Shown here in pieces: positions 29,669 to 41,659 of a stretch of DNA of 64,000 nucleotides; position 1 is the stretch's first letter; every line of letters starts with the position of its first letter. The DNA comes from Agrostemma githago (taxonomy: Eukaryota > Streptophyta > Magnoliopsida > Caryophyllales > Caryophyllaceae). The translations under genes and the position numbers were made by a program. Below the pieces are notes generated by a model. It did no database searches, was not told the origin of the DNA, and saw only the letters and a program-made list of their open reading frames with translations. The stretch covers positions 67,946,062 to 68,010,061 of the forward strand of contig OY288242.1 in assembly GCA_958450325.1 (NCBI GenBank), written 5' to 3'.

Positions 29669-32162
29669 AGCTTTATTAACAACAACATTTCCAACCCGAC
29701 AAGGGATGGAAAATCTACCGGATCCTCTAGTTTCTTTGGCATTTGATTCATAAGAATGGCACTACATTGTGCCGTGAGAGAGACACACTCTTTGTCCTCT
29801 ATTGTTCTCTTTTTAGTCAAGATTTCTTTGAAAAACTTAGAATAAAGAGACATTTGAGAAATTACCTCGGTGAAGGGTATAGCTACCTCCACTTTCTTCA
29901 ACATATCCACGAAACGGGTAAATTGGGCATTCTCTTTATATGACTTAGCTCGTTCGGGAAAAGGCAATGGTGGGACAAAAGCGGGAGGCGGTGGAATATT
30001 GGATTCTTCTTCTTCTTCTTTGGCTAATCGCTCTGCCGCTTTTCTTTTTGCTTCTTCCGCTTCCATTTGCTCATTTTTCTTCCTTCTAAGTTCTCTTTGT
30101 TCAATCTCCGCATTTTGGAGATATCAAACTCCGCTTGTATTCCCCGGTTTTATTTGGGGGAATTGGGAGATGTTGGTTGTGGTGCACCTTGTTGATTCAC
30201 TTTGAATGTGGTGGTTTTAGTGTTCAAGTTCAAGTTATTATACGGGTCCTCAAGTTCTTTGGCACCTCTCAAAATGACGTCATTTGCTTGATGTGGAGGG
30301 TCTCTTGGGTTTTGGGGTTGCCCGGGCAAACCAATGGGGTGGATGAATTGGGCCGGCTAAGGCTTTTGTCGCTTCTTGTGATTCCCAAACATTTAGTTAT
30401 GCTTTGGTATCTAGATTCTCACTCCATAAATGCCCAATGGCTCTTTGCAAATCACTAGTATTATCCCATGGGACTCCTTCTTGACCGTATAGTAAATTAC
30501 TTGGTCGGCCATAAGATTGAGAAGGTTGGTTGAACGGTTGTTGATTGTAACCTTGATTACCTTGAAAATAACCTTGGAACCCTTGATTGTATCCATGATT
30601 GAAATTATTACCATGTTGATTATGGTAATTGTTGCAATTGTTTGGAACATTAAAGTTGCTACCTTGTTGATTGAAGTTGCTCCTTTGGCGATGAGGAAAA
30701 TATGGGGGCATCTTTTGAGGACCTTGGTTAAAGGGCCTTTGTTGACTTTGGTTAAAGGACCTCGGTTGACTCCCTCGGGCACGTGGCATTGGATTTTGAA
30801 CATTTTGGTTTCCATAAGAAAAATTGGAATGAAATCTTGTGCCGGAATTGTAAGTATTAGAAAAGGAATCAAATTGAGGTCTTTGCCCATACACTTGTAT
30901 AGCTTGGACTTCATTTGGCTCTTCAAAATAAGTTTCTTCATTAGAAATACAAGAGCTAGAATCATGGCCATAATTGTCACAATGATCACATTGAACTTCC
31001 CATGTTATTTGTTGCTTAGGAGGTGATGGTTGCCTTGTTGGAACACTTCCTTGAATTTGGTACATACCTCTAGGAGTTGGCTTTGAATTCATGGCATCCA
31101 TTCTCTTTGTCAATTCTTCAACTTTTGCTTCAAGTTTCAGTTCATTAGAACTCTTAGATGAGTTCTCTTCAACTTTCTTTCTAGAATCCCTTGATTGACC
31201 TACTTTAGAATCACTCCTTGCCATCTTTTCAATAAGACTTTTAGATGCCTCATCGGTAAGGGAAGAGAAATCTCCTCCGGCGGCCAAATTGAGGTTTTCC
31301 TTGGTTCTCGATGAAAGGGTATTGTAAATGTTTGGGTTGTTAGCCAATCGGGTATTCTATGGTGAGGGCATTTGCGTAATAAATCTCTAAATCTCTCCCA
31401 AGCCTCACTTAGGCTTTCAAATTCATCTTGCTTGAAAGTTTGTATTTCCATGCGATATTGATTAGTCTTTGACGGTGGATATTATTTCTCCAAGAAGGCA
31501 TTGGATAACTGAGCCCATGTTGTGAATGTATTATCGTGATGGCCATGAAGCCATCTACGAGCTCCATCTCTCAATGTCTTTGGAAATAATAATCGGTGCA
31601 ATTGGCATGAAGTTAGCCCATTAAGACGAGCCTCGACTAATTCCTCTTTGAATGATGCAATATGCTCTTGGGCATCTTCTTGGGAAAAACCATGAAATGT
31701 ATCTTGTTGAACCGCATTTCTCAAAGAAGCTTTCAATTCATAATTTTTGGGAATCACCCCGAAATCAACCGGTGAAGGTATTTCTTCATGAGTAAGTTGA
31801 GAATGGGAACCTAAGGTTGCCATTGGTTGGATTGGTGGTGGTGATAGATTTGGATTTTGAGAATTTGGAGGAGTTAGATTTTGATTTTGTGGTGGAGTTC
31901 TTGGTGATGGTGGGGTTGGTGGTGAATTTTGTGAAGTAGATGATGTGGAAGGATTATTTGGAATGAGATTATTTTGTGTAGAAGGTGTAGAGGGTGTAGA
32001 AGGTGTATGTGATGTAAGTGGTAAGATGGGATTTTGATTAGGTGATGATAATGAAGAATGTGGAGTAATAGTAATTGAGTTATTACCCCGAAATCGCAAA
32101 GCTCTAAATGTCCTCTTCAGCTCCGGATCGAACCACAAGGGTGATGATGTATTCCTGGGCAT
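29656..32162 (-). pseudogene. Athila-A gag (broken)
   Basis: Starts MPRNTSSPLWFDPELKRTF at 32162, 116 bp inside the primer site. The N-terminal ~100 residues are Pro/Thr/Ser-rich. A capsid-like region follows (DTFHGFSQEDAQEHIASFK, TLRDGARRWLHGH). After a break near 31480 come 30397-31347 with the CCHC knuckle CDHCDNYGHDSSSC and a Q/N/F/G-rich low-complexity tail, then 29656-30066 with a charged EAEEAKRKAAERLAKEEEE coiled coil and PPLPFPERAKSYKENAQF. Frameshifts or stops occur near 31480, 30390 and 30120. Athila-B has the same layout at 58219-60700. Confidence 0.9.
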
Positions 32163-32277
32163 AAATTCAATTAAACGTTAAGTCTCCTAGAACCTATCGC
32201 TACAAGGGAAAAGATAGAAAAATAAAATTAAAGCAAATAACCAAACACAATAACTAAAACTCAATTAAATCGCCATT

Positions 32278-32295
32278 TCCTCGGCAACGGCGCCA
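32278..32295 (-). other. Athila-A primer-binding site
   Basis: Sense TGGCGCCGTTGCCGAGGA, three bases from the 5' LTR. It matches the tRNA-Asp PBS used by Athila elements (TGGCGCCGTTGCCGGGGA) except for one base. The exact form is present in Athila-B at 58087-58104. Confidence 0.92.
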
Positions 32296-32298
32296 TTT

Positions 32299-34659
32299 TG
32301 ATCGCGCCCCAATCTGATCGGTCGTTTAGCGAAGGATGGGGGATCAAACAATATTTGTAAGACTCGCAAAAACACAAAAACAACTAGTGTATTCATGGTA
32401 AGTCGAGGTCGGTCCAGAGGAAAACGGAACGATATTGAGTAAAAGTGGCGTGTTTGGGATCTAGTGGGGGTTTTAAGGGCCGAGTCTATACTAAAACGCA
32501 ACAAATAACAAGAGATGATCAAATAAGGAAAATGTGTTAGGGGGAAGTCGAGATTCGGAGATTGGGGTCTAAGAAAATTGGAATCGGGTCGGTCACAACA
32601 TTGGTAGAGGGAGAATGCCACCTTTCGGTTTCTTCACCCAACTCACCTAAAAACTCGCTTTCGCGGCGAAGAAGGGTAAGTCTGAAGTTAAGGTAATTTC
32701 TACCCCGAGTTTCCCCATATTGACAGAAATGAGTCAAGGCTGGTCTAGTTGGCCGGACTAAAACAATAATGACACAACAACCTCGAGCAAGATAAACCAA
32801 CAACCAACCAACCAACCAACCAAAATCTTCTCAATTCAAATAATCCAAGATCCTCGCTCCTCCCTAAACCCTCAACAAGAAATCTACTCACACATCATAA
32901 TGGAAACTAATAAAACAATGACATTAGAGAAAACAACAAAAACAAGCATAACGATTAAATCTAGGGAAATAACAACAAAACAATAAAGAAAGTCACGATC
33001 TACTAATTAAACTAGGAAATCGATCTAAGAGCAATAAAAGTAAGATCAATGAAAATAACAACAAAGCGATAAAAACGATCTAAGAACGACACTAATGAAA
33101 TCTAGAGAAAATAACGACGGAACGGTAAATAAAATAGCAATTAACAAAATAAAACATAAAACGATCTAAAAATGATGCAAATAAAATCTAGAGAAAATAA
33201 CCACAATACGATGAAGAAAATAACGATCAACAAATAAACTATAAGACGATCAAAGAACAATTAAAGTAAATTAAATGGAAATGATGCAATAACGAAAGAA
33301 CAAAGGAGAGATTAGGGAGTGAAAGAGAAATATACCAACTATTGAAGAAGATCAACATTAAAGAAGAAAATGACATAAATAAACAAGATGAAGCTTGATG
33401 AAGAGGACAAAGGATTTGTTACTAATCCTTTAATAATCTCCAAGAACCTTCAATAAAAACTTGAATAAATCTTATACGAAGCTTGAATAAAGATCTAAAA
33501 AAAGAAAATTGATGTAAACTATGAAGAGCTCTAGCTTACTAACTAAGCTAGAGGAAAATGATCTAATAAAATGGATGGTAGTAATGTGATCTAATGGAAT
33601 GCTAAGTGAGAGATAATAAGTGGTCTAATGAATAGTAATGTGCAACTAACTTGAGTATTTATATATAGAGTAAACTAAAAAATACCCCCTTTTAAAATAT
33701 CAAATTTAAAATTTACTCCTTTTTGAAATTTTTGTTAAAAATAACTTTCAAAATCTATCAAAAGTTCAAAAATTGATCCCAAATTTATTTTTAGGACGAA
33801 AATGCCCTTGGCGAGAGAGTAAGGTGAAGTAATATGGCATAAAAAAGTTGGGGGCATTTTCGTCCAAAATCTATATTTTGGAGCAATTTTTGAACTTTTG
33901 ATAGATTTTGGGAGTTATTTTTAGCAAAAATTTCAAAAGGAAGTAAATTTTAAAATTGGTATCTTAAAAAGGAGTAATTTTTAATTTACTCTTATATATA
34001 TAGTAAAGTCTTAATGGATCCTTAAACCTAAGCCCAAATCCAACTTTTTGCTCCATTAGTGAGACTTCCACCCTTTATGTCTTCATATGGTGAAACTTCA
34101 CCCTGCAAAATCTGCCATACACAGACCAATACCGCCGGGTGAAACTTCACCCGGTGGTTTCACTCGGTGAACTTCTTCCGGATTAGCGTTTTTGGAAATC
34201 TTTACCGTCGGGCGAAACTTCACCCGATGGGTGAAAGTTTCTCCCAGTCATTTCGCCCGGTGGAGAAGCTTTCCTGAAGATCTTCAAGGAGGTAAAATTA
34301 CCGTAGGGCGACACTTCGCCCGGTCATTTCTCATCGGGTGAAACTTCACCCGATGGTTTTCTGGCCTCTTTTCTCGTCTCATTCTTCGTCGTTTGATTGG
34401 ATGGCTTTGAACTTTAAGTTTTGTGCTTTGCTTTTCGGATGGTATTCACCTCTCTTGTGCTCGTGGAAGCTCGATCATGCTTTCGGTGCCAAACCTATCA
34501 AAATTGACAGAAAAACTACCAAAAACACATAAAACGCACAAAAGAGACGCTAATGCGAGAAAGACTTAAAATAGGGTAATAATCGCACTTTAGTCTCGCA
34601 AACCGGGGGAAAAACGAGTCTAAATGAGGGAAAAAACGGTCTAAATTTAGCACACATCA
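32299..34659 (-). repeat. Athila-A 5' LTR (with MITE)
   Basis: 2361 bp, against about 2035 bp for the 3' LTR. The excess is explained by the MITE at 33668-33991 plus its duplication. It contains the palindrome cluster at 34085-34365 and a TATA-like run near 33657-33667. The Tat-1 pol sequence resumes directly after ACAGT at 34660-34664. Short frames here are LTR sequence. Confidence 0.93.
33668..33991. mobile_element. Foldback MITE with 9-bp TSD (Mutator-like)
   Basis: 324 bp. The left end GAGTAAACTAAAAAATAC and the complement of the right end GAGTAAATTAAAAATTAC begin imperfect terminal inverted repeats of about 140 bp, which share AAAATCTATCAAAAGTTC and GGACGAAAATGCC. TTATATATA lies on both sides (33659-33667, 33992-34000), a 9-bp duplication as made by Mutator-like transposases. 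The low complexity of the duplication is a caveat. The 3' LTR of the same element lacks the insert, which confirms its ends. Confidence 0.82.
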
Positions 34660-34664
34660 ACAGT

Positions 34665-36290
34665 GCGTCCGCTCGATTGTTCTGCGACCTCGGGACTTGC
34701 CTTATTTTATAGGACTTGAGCTTCGACAATTCTTCCTTTACCTTTTTCTGGTACGAGGCCATAATAAGATCTCTGGCTTCAAACTCTTCATTAATCTGGT
34801 TTCCAATATGTTGGAAGTCGGTGGCCAGGACTATCCTCTCTGCCTCGGCAGTTGTGGCCAGGTTGATGTCGGCCAGCACGACCTCGTACTCCGCCTCATT
34901 GTTAGATGTGGGAAGGTGAATCTTAATGCATGCTCAAAATAGTCCCCCTCGGGGCTTGTTAGTACGACTCCTACCCCCGCGCCGTTGGCTGTGGACGACC
35001 CATCTGTGAACACCAGCCATTTCCCTGCGGGAGGGTCGTCTTCTTCCGAATAAGAACACTCGGCTAAGAAGTCATCCAGAGCATGAGCCTTGGTGACGGT
35101 TTCTGGACTAATAGGATATATCGAGGCCACTTAGTTCTATAGCCCATTTTAATAATCTTCCCAACTTTTCAGATTTCTCCAAGACTTTTTCCAGTGGTAG
35201 GTCTGTGAGCAATGTTACCGGGTGCGCGTCGAAATGAGGTCGGAGCTTTCGGGTTGCTACTACTACAACGTATGCTACCTTCTCGACCATGGGGTAGTTC
35301 TTCTCAGCTGGTATATGGGGTGCTGTGTTCCCGTCTCCTTCCTTTGTATGACTGCACTTACCGTTGTATTGGTGACAACGATGTAGAGGTATAGATTTTC
35401 ACCTGTCACCGGCCTAGTCAAGGTTGGCAGGTTCTTAAGATGCTCTTGAAGCTGTTCAAATGCTTCTCTCTGCTCGGCATCTCATTTGAATTGCTTGTTC
35501 CTTTTTAGGACCTTGAAAAATGAAGTTGTTTTATCGGCCAACTTGGCCCACGAACTGCAGAAGGTAGCCATCCGACCGGTCAGCCGCTAGATGTCCCAGA
35601 TCTTTCATGGTTTCGGCAGATCAAGAATGACCTTAACCTTCTCAGGGTTGGCATATATTCCCCGGGCGCTGACAAGGAAGCTGAGGAATTTTCCAGACCG
35701 GACTTCGAACGTGCACTTTTTGGGATGTAACTTCATTTTATAGCTTCGAAGTGAAGTTAAGGTCTCCTTCAAGTCTTCTAGGTGTTGTTCGTCCTCTTTG
35801 CTTTTACTATTGCATCGTCCACGTATGCCTCTAGGTTCCAACCCCGTTGTTCTTTGAATACTTGGTCGACCAGTCGTCATTGGTATGTGGCGCCGGCGTT
35901 CTTCAGGCCAAACGACATCATTTTTTACATGAATGTGCCGGCGCTTGTGACGAAATAACACTTGACTCTATCGGGCTCCCACAACTAGACCTGGTGGTAT
36001 CTTGAGAAGGCGTCGAGGAAGCTGAGCATCGAGTGCCCGCTCCTCACATCCACTAGCTGATCGATTCTGGGTGGGGGGTAGCAATCTTTGGGGCAGTCCT
36101 TGTTGAGATTTGTGAAGTCCACACACATCCGCCATGCCCTCGAGGCCTTTTTTTACCATGACTACATTCGCTAGTCGCTTTGGGTAATCACAAATTTTGA
36201 TAAAGTCGGCCTTCAAGACTTTTTCAGCCTCTTCCCTGATGGCCTGGTCGCTCTCGATTGACATGTTTCTTTTCTTTTACTTTACTGGTC
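34665..36290 (-). pseudogene. Tat-1 reverse transcriptase and dual RNase H (decayed)
   Basis: The pieces match Tat-2 pol. RT lead-in is at 35968-36264 (KVLKADFIKICDYP, LANVVMVKK). The YVDD active site is encoded at about 35808-35826. The thumb and connection (KLHPKKCTFEVRSGKFL) are at 35605-35720. The first RNase H remnant is at 35108-35290 (VTLLTDLPLEKVLEK). The second RNase H is at 34665-35130 (FTDGSSTANGAG, ATDFQHIGNQIN, SQNNRADAL). Most adjacent pieces are in different frames, so the gene is dead. Confidence 0.85.
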
Positions 36291-39060
36291 TGGCAACTGG
36301 GTCTACGTTCAGCCCATGGACTATGTGGCCCGGGTCTATCCCCGGCATTTCGTCGACTGAGTATGCAAAGACGTCCCTGTTGTCTTTAAGTACCTCAACC
36401 AGCTTTTCTTTGTCTAACTCGTCCAGGTCGATGCTTATTAGGATAGGTCGTCATGGTTCTAATTCCACCAGCATGCTCTCGCCCCCTGGTTCCGGACGGT
36501 CGGCTGACTGCTGGATGGTCAACTGTTTGGGCGGAAGCTCGCCTTCCCTGGTGGGGGAATCGTGCATATTTTGCTTTCTTTTCGAGTCGGCTTGAGGTCC
36601 CCGCATGGCCACAAAGTAGCATTGGCGAGCCGATTCTTATTCCCGATATATCTTCCCTTTGGTTTCGAGGTCAGTGACGTAGGCCACTGTGAGTGCTCGG
36701 ATCGAGATTGCGGCCTTGATCTCGTCCAAGGTCGTCCGTCCTATGTGGGCGTTGTAGGTGGATTTGGCGTCGACGGTGATGAATGATGCTCGGATGTTAC
36801 GAGCCGTATCTTCCTCTCCGAAGGTGACGAACAGTTTTATAGTTCTCATTGGGATTATGCCTGCTTCGCTAAACCCGTAGAGAGACCCAGGGGTAGCCTT
36901 CAAATGTCTCGGCTCTATACTCATCTTTTCGAAGGCTTCTTTATATAACAGGTTGGCGTACACTCCCGTATTCACCATACAACGTTTTATGACATGATTG
37001 CTGATTCCGAGGGACAAGACAAGGGGGTCGTTGTGTGGGTACACTATCTGCCCACCGTCCCCCGGCATGAAGCTAAGGGTCAACGTGGCGGGTGCCGAGG
37101 CCACCTCTGTGTAACATATCTGATGATGAAGCTTGCATAGGTGTCGCTTTTGGCTCCTCCGGCTCATCTTCCCTTCAGCGTCCCCGGACACAACATGTAT
37201 CACGGGTCTGTCCTTCTTCGATCCTTCCGATTTTTCTGGCTGGGCTTTCAAGTTCTTTGTCCGAACGGCATAGGTAGCTAACCATCCTTTTCTGATAAGC
37301 TCCTCTATCTCGTCTTTAAGGTCTCAGCATTCCTCTGTCGTGTGTCTGATACTGTCGTGGAAAGCGCAGAATTTCTTCGGATCTCCCTTGGGATTTCAAT
37401 GCTTTCCAGGGCGATTCCACTTTACTGTGTCCTTTTCTAGCTCGAAGTTTTCGGCCCTTGGTTTGTTGAGAGAAGTATAGCTCTCAAAATTTGGTTGAAA
37501 GGGTGTCCGTTCTTTTCGGCTGCTTTCCTCCCTTTTTGGCTTACTGGAAGCGTCACCTTTACCACGAGTATTCTGCAGCATGGCAGGGGCTCGGTTTGAC
37601 ACCGGCGTAGGGTCGTGCCTGCAGTGATACTCCTCTTCGACCATGAATCCTTTGGCTATCTTGCGAGCTTTTGCAAAGGATTCGGGCTGGACTCGGATGA
37701 GTTGATTCTTTAGCTCACCTAGCACGAGCGAGTTGGTCAGAGCGTAGGCGGCCGTGGGGTCATCGATCTCCTTCACTTGATGGACCTCCAAGTCAAACCT
37801 TTTTAATTACTCCCGGATAGATTTGCCTTCTCTTTGTCTTAGCGTCATAAGGTCAAAGCGAGTGACTCGGCGCCTCTTGTTCCCAGCACATTGATCAGAG
37901 AATACTCTGGTTAACTCATGAAGTGTATATGGATCCCTAGGGGAGGTCCCTGAACCACCCCTGGTCGAGGCCTATGAGGGTCGTCGGGAAGATTTTACAC
38001 AGGGTCGCGTCCTCCATGTCGTACATCCTCATGTGACTTTCATAGGCCGCCAAGTGATCTACGGGATCGGTTATCCCGTCGAATTGGACCGTGGGCATCT
38101 TGATTTTTGGGATAGGGCAGCTCTGAACATCCAAATGTAGCGGGGTCCTGGTTGGTCCGCCCAAGACCTTCGGCCAGCCTCCCTCAGATTGGTATTCATA
38201 TGTTCCTTGATCCTCCCGCCGGCTCGGAGTTCTGCCACTTGGCGGCTAATGTTGGTACGGTCATTGGCTCTGCTTGCTTATGGACTCGGGTTCCACTTCG
38301 GAGGATCGGTGCTGGGGTCCTGAGCGTTTACCCTGGGGCGTCGGCTTTAGTCTTGTTTCTAGACCTTCCCTCAGACCCACTAGTTGTTGGTGCCGCTGCT
38401 CGGTCTGCCGACCGTGAGTGAGCCTGGCCTGGATACTTTTGGACTGACCCTTCGATTTCGGGGGTTATCCCGTCGAACACCCAGAGCCTTCTTGGGCCCA
38501 GGGCTGTAGAGACGTGTTCTTGGGGCTTGAGGCGGTCCCTCAAGCCCTGTGACAGTGATTTTCCCTCGACCGATACAGTCTACAGTGGGCACCGAGAAGG
38601 TGTCTTTTTTGGGCTCCGATTCTAGCAGCGTGATCCGCAGTCATTTTTTGGCCTGCACGTATCCAAGGGCGGCCATCTTCGCCTTTTTCTGGATCCTTCT
38701 CGCGGCATTTCTCTTCGTCCCTCCCGCCGTCATCGAGCTTAACTCGAGGCGCTGCATGGTCATCATGATACCTCCGATCAGATCTTCGGAGGTGACATCC
38801 TTGTTTAGCATGACTGTAAAGAAGCTGGCAGCTTGTACGACCTGAGTAGGCGTAAGCTCGAGGTTGAGCCCTAGCTCGCTTCACTTCCTCTTACACATTT
38901 GAGGCTCACGCTCCCTTACCGGGGGTACCATGAGTCGTGGCCTACCTGCCGCTCTGAGGGTAGCGGCTGGCACGACAGCTCACAGCGAGGATATTAACAT
39001 TCCGTAACGAGGGACGATGGCTTGTCCCATCGGGTCTACCGCCGTGACTATCTCTTCGAT
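36291..39060 (-). pseudogene. Tat-1 gag and protease (decayed)
   Basis: 36637-37251 is the protease region, but its catalytic Asp reads Asn (CMVNTGVYANLLY, where Tat-2 has CMVDTGAYTNLLY). 37396-37791 and the adjoining 37300-37395 correspond to the C-terminal gag region and the Cys/His knuckle. 37937-38164 is the capsid-like region (PIPKIKMPTVQFDGITDPVDH). 38328-38884 is the N-terminal gag in several frames. The start codon seen in Tat-2 is not preserved in recognisable form near 39060. Confidence 0.82.
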
Positions 39061-39108
39061 GTCCGATATCTTCTTATGACTTTTCGTTCTTTTTGGTGAT
39101 TACAGCAA

Positions 39109-39126
39109 TCCCCACAGACGACACCA
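39109..39126 (-). other. Tat-1 primer-binding site (degenerate)
   Basis: Sense TGGTGTCGTCTGTGGGGA, three bases from the LTR. It differs from the Tat-2 site at two positions. Confidence 0.75.
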
Positions 39127-39129
39127 AAT

Positions 39130-39796
39130 TGTTTTGGTATGAAACAATCGGATCTAAATCGGGTCTAGATCGGGCTTGGATCTTGGCTTTACCCAAACAG
39201 TCACTTCCTAGCTACCCTTTCTAGTCGGTGGACCTCCTTGGAGGAGCGGATCAGCCTTGTCTGTACAGACATCAAACAGGGTCTCGGAGGTATCCGAAGG
39301 GACCCTCTCAGATGCCTAAGTCAGTTCTTTGGGCACTTGATAAAACTTTTCGTGAGGAATAAGGTGACATTTTCTAGAAAGAGAATTTAATGGGAGAAAA
39401 TCCATTACCCTTTAATGAGTGGATATTAAGGGGTATTTATAGGTTTTCCGTGAGAGAGAGAGAGAAGGAGAATGTGACAAGGACATTACATCTCTTACCT
39501 TAGACGAGGGTCTGAGGACCTACCTTGGAGCATACCCTTGGAGTCGAGATGACCGAGGGTCCTCGAACGTCCTTGGCTAGGACGGACTAGGGGTTGGCTG
39601 GTCCGACCATAGGTCAGACCTCGTAGCCGAACCGAGGGTCTTTGAGTTCTTCATTGGTGTGTTCCTGAGGGTCAGTAATAAGGGTTCAGCCTAAGGCCTC
39701 GGCACCAACCTTGAAGGCTTTGAGACCTTCCCCCAAGTGGTGTTGATTCGGGCCTGAGATCGGTGGATAGCAGTTGATGAATTACCGACCCCATCA
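39130..39796 (-). repeat. Tat-1 5' LTR
   Basis: 667 bp, TGTTTTGG...CCCCATCA on the plus strand. Its ends, its TATA box in sense (TATAAATACC, about 39433-39442) and the segment GATGCCTAAGTCAGT (39312-39326) resemble the Tat-2 LTR, but most of the rest has diverged, so the two elements are related subfamilies. The partner LTR is outside the window, so the TSD cannot be tested. Confidence 0.82.
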
Positions 39797-40274
39797 CTTA
39801 CGATAGGCTTGAAATCTTGAATAGATATTCATTCGTCTTAACCTCGAATCCATAGATCTTCCTACCCACTTCATTAAGTTGATTCTCAATTGCACCACAA
39901 TCGTGACCTATAAGGTCCTCATCCATATATCACCCGAGATAAAGAACTCACTTCTTGACAAACCAACCCCAAGCACAAGGTGGATGAGGGAGGTCATGGG
40001 ACAAAGGTCATACTAGTTATATCATTAAGCAAAAAAATAGTGTAACCTCATGAAGAATAAGGTCACCGTTTGACCCAATATCTCTTTCTTGACTCATTCA
40101 TCAACCCAACATGTGGCACAATATTATTGGCTAGAAAATTAAAAAAGTAGTAAAAGGAATAAAGTGGGGTAAAAAAAGTGGAAAGTGATTGAGTTTGATT
40201 TAGGTGATGACCTTTCTTGGATGGGAGAGTGAGGGTGGGTGGAGGTGGTAAATGTGGAATAAAAGCTTAAATTA
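39797..40274. other. Flanking DNA, nothing recognised
   Basis: AT-rich with no convincing frame or repeat. It is probably older host or repeat DNA bordering Tat-1 and leading into the LINE remnant. Confidence 0.6.
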
Positions 40275-41214
40275 TTGTTTAAAGTCGGTGACCTAATTAG
40301 AACGACTTTCTCCATGAGGATGGTCTTAAGGCCCGGGGTTAGGCAGAGACACCCTCTATCCCTGTTCCTTTTTGTTCACAATATGATTTCTTTTCTCGTA
40401 ACCTATGCAAAGCTCAGAAAGAAGGGCTTACATGGGATATACAGATTTCAAGAAATTTTTCTGCTCTTTCACATCCATCTACTTTTTGCTGATGATGCAA
40501 TCTTCCTCTCAAAAGATTCTCAAGCTAGCATTATTACGGATCTTCAACAGATTATTAATGACTTTTGTCGGGCATCGGGCCAGATTATAAACAAATAGAA
40601 ATCATCGTTTTCTTCAATCCGAACTACACTCTGCAATTATGCAGACAAGTTTAAGATCTTTTGGGATTTCTTGTCACACAAATGACATAGACAAATATTT
40701 AGGTCTCCCCTTATATATCAACCGACTTAGTAAAAACTTCTACAATGGGGTACTTGACATGTCTGGTTACAAAAAGAATCACCTCATCTCATGGAATGGC
40801 TTCATCCCTCCTTTCACTAACAGGTCGCTTAACTCTCACTTCCTCAGATCAATTCTATTCTCTCTCTCGCTCGATCTCTCCGCTCATCTCCTATTAGTAT
40901 TTCGTATATCGATAAGCTAGTGTGGCAAATAGTAGCTATAGTCAATAAAATATTTGTGCATTTTGTTGGGCCGGAAACAGAAATGAATAACTATCCACTG
41001 TCATAGCACGAATTACATTCACCTCCCAAAACTTGAAGGAGGTCTTGGTATTCGACACATTAACGACATGAATTAAGCATTGCTAGCTAGGGAAGGTTTC
41101 ATGGAATATTCTCACACATCCAGAATTCCTCCTGATTAAGTCATTTTTTTTCGACAAATTATTAAATAATGCACCCAAGCAAACCTCAACTCGATCCATA
41201 TAAGATGAGATCAA
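40275..41214 (+). mobile_element. LINE reverse transcriptase remnant, left part
   Basis: 40275-40598 encodes a non-LTR RT segment: GVRQRHPLSLFLFVHNMISF (canonically GxRQGDPLSP) followed by HLLFADDAIFLSK with the ADD active site, then FCRASGQIINK. 40639-40920 continues in another frame (SFGISCHTNDIDKYLGLPLY). Weak similarity goes on to about 41060 (PPKLEGGLGIRH). The catalytic FADD survives, but the GD of the RQGDPLSP motif does not. It is a broken L1-like fragment, interrupted by the copia element at 41215. Confidence 0.82.
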
Positions 41215-41573
41215 TGAAGAGTTTAATGATGTGTATTAATGGTAGAAATTAGAAGACTTTTAAATGTTGAAGTTTTAGTTGTTGTTGATTTTGTATTGAA
41301 TGAATTGAATACTTTACAACTGTTGCACCTTGAGCTTTACATACCAACCAATCTGGTTAATAACCAGTGGTCCGAGGTTGCTGTCATTTGACAGTAGTAC
41401 TAAGTTCAGCATTATACTCTACATTGGACTCTAGTGATTGACTCCTCATTGTACCCTATGGACTCTATTACCAAATGTCAAGTCTAGGCCTCTTTCCTTG
41501 AGTGAGCATACGCTTTCTTCTTTGAGTTGCCTTGAGTGTTTCTTATGTACCCTTGAGTATCTTCCTCTTTACA
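41215..41573 (-). repeat. Copia 3' LTR
   Basis: 359 bp. It shares its start, GAGCTTTACATACCAACCAA and the end CTTCCTCTTTACA with the right LTR but holds about 61 bp more around 41430-41510, so the right copy has a deletion. Confidence 0.9.
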
Positions 41574-41659
41574 CTCCCCCTCAAGATGAGAGTGAAGTTT
41601 AGTCGTAACTCCCATCTTGGACAGTGGGTGTTTGTGCTGAGCAATTGAGCATGACTTAG

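Larger units (their letters stand above)
4468..34659 (-). mobile_element. Athila-A, complete Athila-type Ty3/gypsy element with nested insertions
   Basis: Full-length element in minus orientation. The 5' LTR is 32299-34659, the primer-binding site 32278-32295, gag 29656-32162, pol 22654-29668, the env-like region 20708-21864, the polypurine tract 18507-18520, and the 3' LTR 4468-5223 plus 17223-18506. LTRs start TGATGTGTGC (sense) and end CGATCA. The flanking duplication ACAGT (4463-4467, 34660-34664) is exact. It inserted into the Tat-1 pol gene. Removing Tat-2, the solo LTR and the MITE leaves about 14.4 kb. The LTRs differ at multiple sites and the genes have frameshifts and stops, so this is an old, inactive copy. 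Confidence 0.93.
34660..39796 (-). mobile_element. Tat-1, right part with 5' LTR
   Basis: Gag, protease, RT and RNase H remnants (34665-39060), primer site (39109-39126) and 5' LTR (39130-39796) of the element whose other half is 1-4467. The RNase H to integrase reading sense is continuous when 34665 is placed next to 4467. Confidence 0.9.
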
